Assembly: GCA_001931905.2 (NCBI GenBank)
Contig: MSJI02000946.1
Coordinates: 1-32,898 of the forward strand
Reading direction: 5' to 3'
DNA: 32,898 bases
From: Cladosporium sp. IMV 00045
Taxonomy: Eukaryota; Ascomycota; Dothideomycetes; Cladosporiales; Cladosporiaceae
Made by a program: the position numbers and the translations under genes. This document shows positions 28,267 through 32,898 of the stretch, piece after piece (within the stretch, counting starts at the first letter, position 1; every line of letters begins with the position of its first letter). A model generated the notes under the pieces. It ran no database searches, was not told the origin of the DNA, and saw nothing but the letters and a program-made list of their open reading frames with translations.

Positions 28267-30405
28267 ATGACTGAGAGGCAGGAGACCTCGGCCAAGATTG
28301 GCGCGACCTCTGACTTATCCCACGCGAGATCACCCTCACCAGACGCTGGAGGCGACAGAAAACGCCGTCGCAAGGTCCTATCATGCTACGACTGCCGCCG
28401 ACGTAAACTACAGTGTGACCGTGCCACACCAGCCTGCGGAAGATGCGTCAAATCTGGTCAAGCGTCAAAATGTACATACATTGATGATGCCTCGGAAGTG
28501 CCGGTCAGACGCTCCAATCTTCCCATGTCAGACGTTCTCAATAATCCGAGATCACATAGCTCGGTCGAAGACCATGACAGCTCTCAAGGAAGGCCCACAC
28601 AAACCCATGATAGCTTGATCTCAAAGCTCAAACATCAGGATGCTCGGATTCAACAGCTAGAAGCAGCTTTGGCTCGTGCGTCGCATTCGACCGATTCCTC
28701 CGTCAATCGCAGCCTCGTGGTCCCAAAGCTACCTCTCACACCCCAGTCTGTTCGAGAGCAAGTATCGGCCGGCAGCATCAATGACCGCGAAACAATGCTG
28801 CTCCGTGGCAAAGCATTCGAAACCCAGTTCTCCGGAACAACGCATCCTCTTTCGCTGATTGCACACGTCCCAGAGCTCAACTCGTTTACTAAGGAAGCGC
28901 TTGAAGTGTACCCTTCGTTTCAACACGCCAGGCGAGAAATGGGCGCTCTCGAGGCTCGAATGAAGTGCGCAGATAAGCAATCAGGCTCTATGGACGACAA
29001 GCCGCTTTGTGACCTTCTTCCTCCTCGGACAGATGCTAACAAGGCTTTGAACTTGTACTTTGCCTCATTTGACAGAATATACCACATCATAGATTACCCT
29101 TCATTCTGCATGAGATACGACGACATGTGGCAGATTGGACCGCAGCATACTCCAGAACACACAGTCGCTTTGGTATTATTGATGATAGCTTGCGTATCAT
29201 GCCTTGAGCCCGCAAAATTGTGGACCTATGTTGCGAACAGTTCGAAGGCCAGGGAAACAGCAATTGAAATCACCCAAGCGTGCGAGAACTGGATCAACAA
29301 ACAGAGCCAGAAGCGAGTTTCTGCGGTTGATTTCCAAATTCGATTCTTGCTCTGTCTCACTAAGCAGACGACAGCTCGCAAGTACAAGCGGGCATGGACA
29401 GAAGCCGGGAATCTGTTGCGATTCTGCATGTCCGCTGGTCTGCACAGAAACCCGGATCTCATTCGGAAGTCTACCTCCTTGCTTGACAAGCAACTTCGAC
29501 GCAGGATATGGGCAGCAGTCGTAGATGTTGAGTTACAGGCATCTTTCGATCGCGGTATGATCTCGGCGCCGTTTCTTCTCCAGAGCGATTCACCAGGTCC
29601 AGACAATCTGTACGATGACGACTTCATGTCACAACAGACGCCAACATCTCGGCCTACGGTTGAGACCACTCCGTCGTGGTATCTGTCCCTGGCTGGCAAT
29701 ACTTTTGCTCTCAGATCGAACATGAACACTTGGCTAAACGACATCCGTCACGTTGTGTCGTTCGATGAAGTCAAGCAGTACACAGATGAGATTGAATCCT
29801 GTCTAATCTCAATACCCACGACCACCGATTCGCAAGCGGAGGAAGCCAAATGCCTTTTGCAATTCAAGCTACTTCAATACCAGCTGGCTATGCACAATCG
29901 ATTTGTCCGTGCCGCGACCACAGGCACCGAACGGAACTTCTCGACCATGATCATCATCGACACGGCTAGCAAGATCGTCGAGCTTCAGCAGACATTAAAT
30001 TCCAACGGCAAGCGCTGTCTGCAATTTCTAGGTTACGATCTACTCCGCGCGGCTCTAGCAATTGCAAACGCCGTATCCCTCCAGCTACCACTAACGAAGG
30101 GTGCTATGTCATCGGTAATATTCCAACACACTTTCATCGTAGAGCAGGCCATCGACATGCTCAAGGACAAAGCAGATCGGCTCGGTTGTGAACAGAGACA
30201 AGTATGGGTCGCCTTGACAGCGAGTGGATTCGTCAAGGCCAAGAAGGACCCCGAGCGGCGCGCTGAGTACATGAAAGAAGCTGTCGATGCTATTACTCTG
30301 ATCTACTACAATTTGATGTCGTGTCAGGACCCTGCAGCTTCAATTCAACCCACGACAGGAGTTTCATATCAGCCAATCAATTCAAAAGGCATTGTGGAAT
30401 ATTAA
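28267..30405 (+). CDS. Zn2Cys6 fungal transcription factor
   Basis: 712 residues from ATG 28267 (context ACAAAATGAC). An upstream in-frame start at 28213 is less likely. A basic stretch RKRRRK leads into the binuclear zinc cluster with C40, C43, C50, C57, C60 and C69 (CX2CX6CX6CX2CX8C). A short coiled coil follows (SKLKHQDARIQQLEAALARA, around 115-135), the usual dimerisation element. The fungal-specific regulatory domain lies about 270-470, with AWTEAGNLLRFCMSAGLHR and LRRRIWAAVVDVELQASFDRG near 374-430. It is a nuclear DNA-binding regulator, probably of CGG-type sites. The target pathway is unknown and neighbours give no clear hint. The frame continues past the TAA stop (see next entry). 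Confidence 0.93.
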   Translation: MTERQETSAKIGATSDLSHARSPSPDAGGDRKRRRKVLSCYDCRRRKLQCDRATPACGRCVKSGQASKCTYIDDASEVPVRRSNLPMSDVLNNPRSHSSVEDHDSSQGRPTQTHDSLISKLKHQDARIQQLEAALARASHSTDSSVNRSLVVPKLPLTPQSVREQVSAGSINDRETMLLRGKAFETQFSGTTHPLSLIAHVPELNSFTKEALEVYPSFQHARREMGALEARMKCADKQSGSMDDKPLCDLLPPRTDANKALNLYFASFDRIYHIIDYPSFCMRYDDMWQIGPQHTPEHTVALVLLMIACVSCLEPAKLWTYVANSSKARETAIEITQACENWINKQSQKRVSAVDFQIRFLLCLTKQTTARKYKRAWTEAGNLLRFCMSAGLHRNPDLIRKSTSLLDKQLRRRIWAAVVDVELQASFDRGMISAPFLLQSDSPGPDNLYDDDFMSQQTPTSRPTVETTPSWYLSLAGNTFALRSNMNTWLNDIRHVVSFDEVKQYTDEIESCLISIPTTTDSQAEEAKCLLQFKLLQYQLAMHNRFVRAATTGTERNFSTMIIIDTASKIVELQQTLNSNGKRCLQFLGYDLLRAALAIANAVSLQLPLTKGAMSSVIFQHTFIVEQAIDMLKDKADRLGCEQRQVWVALTASGFVKAKKDPERRAEYMKEAVDAITLIYYNLMSCQDPAASIQPTTGVSYQPINSKGIVEY

Positions 30406-30555
30406 CCAGAAGTTCCGAGCGGCTCAAATGGCAACGAACATCAAGCGAGCTCAAATGACCCGGCCCCCTTCGACCTGGACGAATTCGCGGCATGGACGTT
30501 CGAAGATTGGATGCTCGACCCGAATGATATGCTGCAAGGTCTTGATACTTTCTGA
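30406..30555 (+). other. in-frame continuation of the transcription factor after its stop (49 codons)
   Basis: Directly after TAA at 30403-30405 the same frame stays open until TGA at 30553-30555. It encodes a Ser/Asn-rich then acidic and aromatic segment (DPAPFDLDEFAAWTFEDW, then DPNDMLQG) that looks like the usual C-terminal activation tail of such regulators. It could be a tail lost through a CAA-to-TAA change, part of an exon joined by an intron I cannot place cleanly, or readthrough. Confidence 0.5.
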
Positions 30556-30691
30556 ACAAATCAAGATGATCGATACATCACTACCACGTCAACACGGCTC
30601 TATTCCACCACGTCTCATATCTCATAAGACAGCCATCGTGAGACTCAACCATCACACCTCATCTCGCCCTCCAGTCTCCACGCCCGATCGA

Positions 30692-31150
30692 TCAAATTTG
30701 CTCGCAAAAGCCATTGCTAGGGGGCGTATTGAAATCACAACGGTTCGCAAAGTTCCTGCACGGCAAATCCGCCGGACTCGGGTCGCCGATAGCAATGAGC
30801 TCCGCATGACTAGGGCCCCAACCGACATTGATGTTGACGCACTTCACGCCATCGTCCACGGCGCAGTCACGACCAGCATCCGTGTAGTAGTTCGCACAGT
30901 AAGGGCAGGTTTTCTGGTCGAATTTGGAGCTGTTCTCCTCGGTGAGGAGGACGGTGGCGTAACCGATCACGCGCATGGAAACCGGCTTGTCGTTTTCGAA
31001 GTAGGCGTGTTCGACGTTGCCGCTTTCGTCGGGCACTTCGAGGAATTGCTCCATGCGGGAGTCTTCGTTGCAGTCTCTGTCGAGGAAGAAGGCGACTTCG
31101 GCGGCGTTGGCGACTGCTGCGAGGAGGGTTGCGGCGAGGGCGAGCTTCAT
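30692..31150 (-). CDS. small secreted protein with eight cysteines, effector-like
   Basis: 152 residues. A signal peptide (MKLALAATLLAAVANA) should be cleaved near residue 16-17. The mature part contains eight cysteines (C27, C82, C85, C96, C104, C131, C138, C149), an even number that allows four disulfides. The CPYC pair at 82-85 resembles a CxxC but there is no thioredoxin fold signature. There is no membrane anchor or repeat. A TATA box lies at 31345-31353. It converges with the Zn2Cys6 regulator. Small cysteine-rich secreted proteins of this kind include virulence effectors, antimicrobial proteins and cell-wall proteins. I do not recognise a family, so function is open. Confidence 0.82.
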   Translation of the reverse strand: MKLALAATLLAAVANAAEVAFFLDRDCNEDSRMEQFLEVPDESGNVEHAYFENDKPVSMRVIGYATVLLTEENSSKFDQKTCPYCANYYTDAGRDCAVDDGVKCVNINVGWGPSHAELIAIGDPSPADLPCRNFANRCDFNTPPSNGFCEQI

Positions 31151-31903
31151 TTTGGTGTTTAGTCGTCGAATTTATGGTAAAGGTTTGTTGGTGATGGTGT
31201 TGGATCGCCGAATATCTGGGCGAATGCTTGACGTGCAGTCTATGCGATCGGCGTAGAATCAGGTGCAAAAGTGGACGCTATTTGGCTGTTTGAAACGAAA
31301 GAGCTACGCAAGATTACGACGATGTACTGACTGGACGATTCTCATTTTATATATCCAGCCTCATGCCTCTATCGTGATTCCACATCCATCGGCCTTTGAC
31401 CGAATCCCCATGACTCGCATCCAACGCGGTTCATTCTCGTGACCCGCCTCCAAGCGTTCTGTGTCGTCAAGGCTTCATACCAAGAATCCTTCGCGTGTTG
31501 CTTAAGTTGTTGACTCAATGCAAGCCTTACTGCAATTGCTTTTGACCTTCCCTGTCGTCTGTATATTCTGTCTTTCACAGACACCGTGCAGTGCAACGAA
31601 CCCTAAACTTTCCTCCGCCTTCCGCGCCATGGGATTCCCACGTTCCGACTGAACCGCATAGCGTCTTGGACATCAAATCCAACTCGGAACTCACCGTCGC
31701 GGATTTCGTCGTTACATCGAACATCATTCATCGTTGCAGTGCGGCTGAACAGGATGCGCCTGCAAAGTGGATAACGCCAGGCCACGTGCAAGCGTGCCAA
31801 GTTTCGAAAAAGCCTTTGGGTGAACGGTGCGGTGAGGTTGACTCTCAACTGTCATTCTACGAAGAACGTGGAAGACGTGTGCTCTGATTTGGCGTTTGGC
31901 GAA
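31151..31903. other. promoter of the secreted-protein gene and intergenic space
   Basis: It contains the TATA box at 31345-31353. Overlapping short frames at 31591-31887 (plus) and 31603-31848 (minus) have no motif or promoter and are not called. Confidence 0.5.
31345..31353 (-). promoter_or_regulatory. TATA box of the eight-cysteine secreted protein gene
   Basis: The minus strand reads GGATATATAAAATGAG, about 195 nt upstream of the ATG at 31150. Confidence 0.6.
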
Positions 31904-32161
31904 TCATCGCTTGCCGTGATCTTGATTTGGCGAAGTATGGGTGTCTCTACGAGCGTCGAGATCGTTAAGGAAACCCGACGAGTTCGCTTCTGTCGACTTG
32001 TGATTCGGTCCGAAACCAGTCGGGTTTCTGGATTGAGAGGGCGACCATGATGTAAAGTCTTCCTCCATCGCAAGGTCAAGAGTCGTTGTTGTGGTTTCGT
32101 CGGTCTCCGCCGCTTGGGCGAGATGGCGGAGATTGTGAATTGAGAGGAAGTATGTTGCCAT
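31904..32161 (-). CDS. doubtful small protein, function unknown
   Basis: 85 codons from ATG 32161 (MATYFLSIHNLRHLAQAAET...). The rest is polar, with a Thr run and many Asn, Ser and Asp, and no signal peptide or known motif. It is listed because a clean TATA box lies 97 nt upstream and the A/C-rich leader between them looks like a fungal 5' untranslated region. It could equally be a spliced gene of which this is only the first exon, or not a gene. Confidence 0.35.
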   Translation of the reverse strand: MATYFLSIHNLRHLAQAAETDETTTTTLDLAMEEDFTSWSPSQSRNPTGFGPNHKSTEANSSGFLNDLDARRDTHTSPNQDHGKR

Positions 32162-32634
32162 GGCTTTTGATTATTGGATAGGGTTTGGGGTCGAGTTTGT
32201 GATTATGGTGACTTCTTGCTGTTCTGAGTCAATTCATGAGCTTCTACATGTCTCCCATTTATATGCGAGGTCATGAGGTGTGGCAATGCGAGCGCGAGTC
32301 CGAGACCATAAGTCCGTGATGGGTTAAGTCCGAGCGGCCGAGTTGTGTAGGCGAAGCAGGTCAGACTACGCACTCATGCATATGCAGCTAGGCAGCATTC
32401 TCCATATCATCATCATAACTTGTGCAATCTAAAGGGTGATGATGCTTCGTGGGATCACATCGGTTGCGCAGTGGCTGTTGTTCCGCAGCGGAGTTAACGA
32501 GGTTACATGTGCTTCCGGGACGAGTTGCGCAAGGCTGTCGTATGGAGGAATAGCATGTCTTGAAACTCGGTACTACGTTATCATCCAAATTCGATAAACC
32601 CATCTCCGCTCCTTCATTATCTACACAGACGCAC
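32162..32634. other. intergenic region between the doubtful small gene and GET4
   Basis: It contains the TATA box at 32258 and the 3' flank of GET4. No other gene seen. Confidence 0.5.
32258..32264 (-). promoter_or_regulatory. TATA box upstream of the doubtful small gene
   Basis: The minus strand reads CGCATATAAATGGG, 97 nt before ATG 32161. Confidence 0.5.
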
Positions 32635-32898
32635 TCAATCCAACGCCGGCGCAGAAGGCGGCGCCGAGCCACCCACGCTCTTCTGTTCCCTCTTCTTGGC
32701 CGCAAACGGATTGTTGCCGCCCATGAGCATGCTGCTCATCATGTCGAACATGGGATTGCTCTGGCTCGGGATCTTGATTCCGAAGTACATCTCGCCAATC
32801 TGCGCTAGGGCATCGTCCCACTGTGCCTCCTGCAAGTTTCCAGCATAGTGCGATTTCAGTTGCTTGAAATAATCAGCGCTGCCACGCTGGATTGCGAG
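32635..32898 (-). CDS. GET4: GET4, C-terminal end (partial)
   Basis: The frame is open from the right window edge to a stop at 32635, giving the last 87 residues. It contains RGSADYFKQLKSHY, WDDALAQIGEMYFGIKIP and NPMFDMMSSMLMGG, which match the conserved end of the Get4 alpha-helical repeat protein. A polar tail (KKREQKSVGGS) follows. Get4 with Get5 and Sgt2 hands tail-anchored membrane proteins to the Get3 ATPase for insertion into the ER. The body of the gene lies to the right of the window. Identity rests on this end only. Confidence 0.8.
   Translation of the reverse strand, partial: LAIQRGSADYFKQLKSHYAGNLQEAQWDDALAQIGEMYFGIKIPSQSNPMFDMMSSMLMGGNNPFAAKKREQKSVGGSAPPSAPALD

Overview
This is nuclear DNA of a filamentous ascomycete (Pezizomycotina). 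The evidence is short spliceosomal introns of 50-67 bp with GT...AG ends, pogo/Fot1-type transposons, point mutations that look like repeat-induced point mutation (RIP), a fungal-rhodopsin-domain protein, a Zn2Cys6 regulator, and fungal forms of SPC1, RBX1, RAI1, SIS1 and GET4. The flavour is Dothideomycete-like, but that is inference.

Layout. Positions 1-3840 are a transposon patch. An apparently intact pogo/Fot1-like transposase runs off the left edge on the minus strand. An AT-rich 1.4 kb segment follows, then a second, rearranged and heavily mutated copy. That copy ends inside a small secreted cysteine-rich protein gene (3841-4301, minus), which it truncates and which also seems frameshifted. 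From 5.3 to 12.9 kb lie a cation diffusion facilitator (5332-7116, minus), two low-complexity Met/Gly/Asn-rich proteins with TATA boxes (8573-9118 and 9721-10534, plus), and a CorA-type Mg transporter (10869-12902, minus). From 14.1 to 17.4 kb are SPC1 (signal peptidase subunit), RBX1 (cullin-RING ligase subunit) and an unannotated-looking protein with an Edc1/PNRC decapping-activator motif. From 18.4 to 26.4 kb are an APC-superfamily amine/amino-acid permease of seven exons, a fungal rhodopsin-domain membrane protein, the RAI1 decapping nuclease (five exons) and a Sis1-type DnaJ. The permease and RAI1 each need a very small internal exon (7 and 8 nt).

The 26.4-28.2 kb gap holds an intron-containing tRNA-Gly(CCC). 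It is flanked by inverted copies of a ~47 bp repeat family and, on one side, by a 30-bp-period tandem array; both share sequence with the tRNA A-box region. The right end has a Zn2Cys6 transcription factor whose reading frame continues 49 codons past its stop, an eight-cysteine secreted protein, a doubtful small gene and the C-terminus of GET4.

The genes do not form one pathway. They are mostly ordinary housekeeping and transport genes. Two of them act in mRNA decapping: RAI1 in nuclear cap quality control and the Edc1-like protein in Dcp1-Dcp2 activation. The least explained structure is the repeat system around the tRNA gene.
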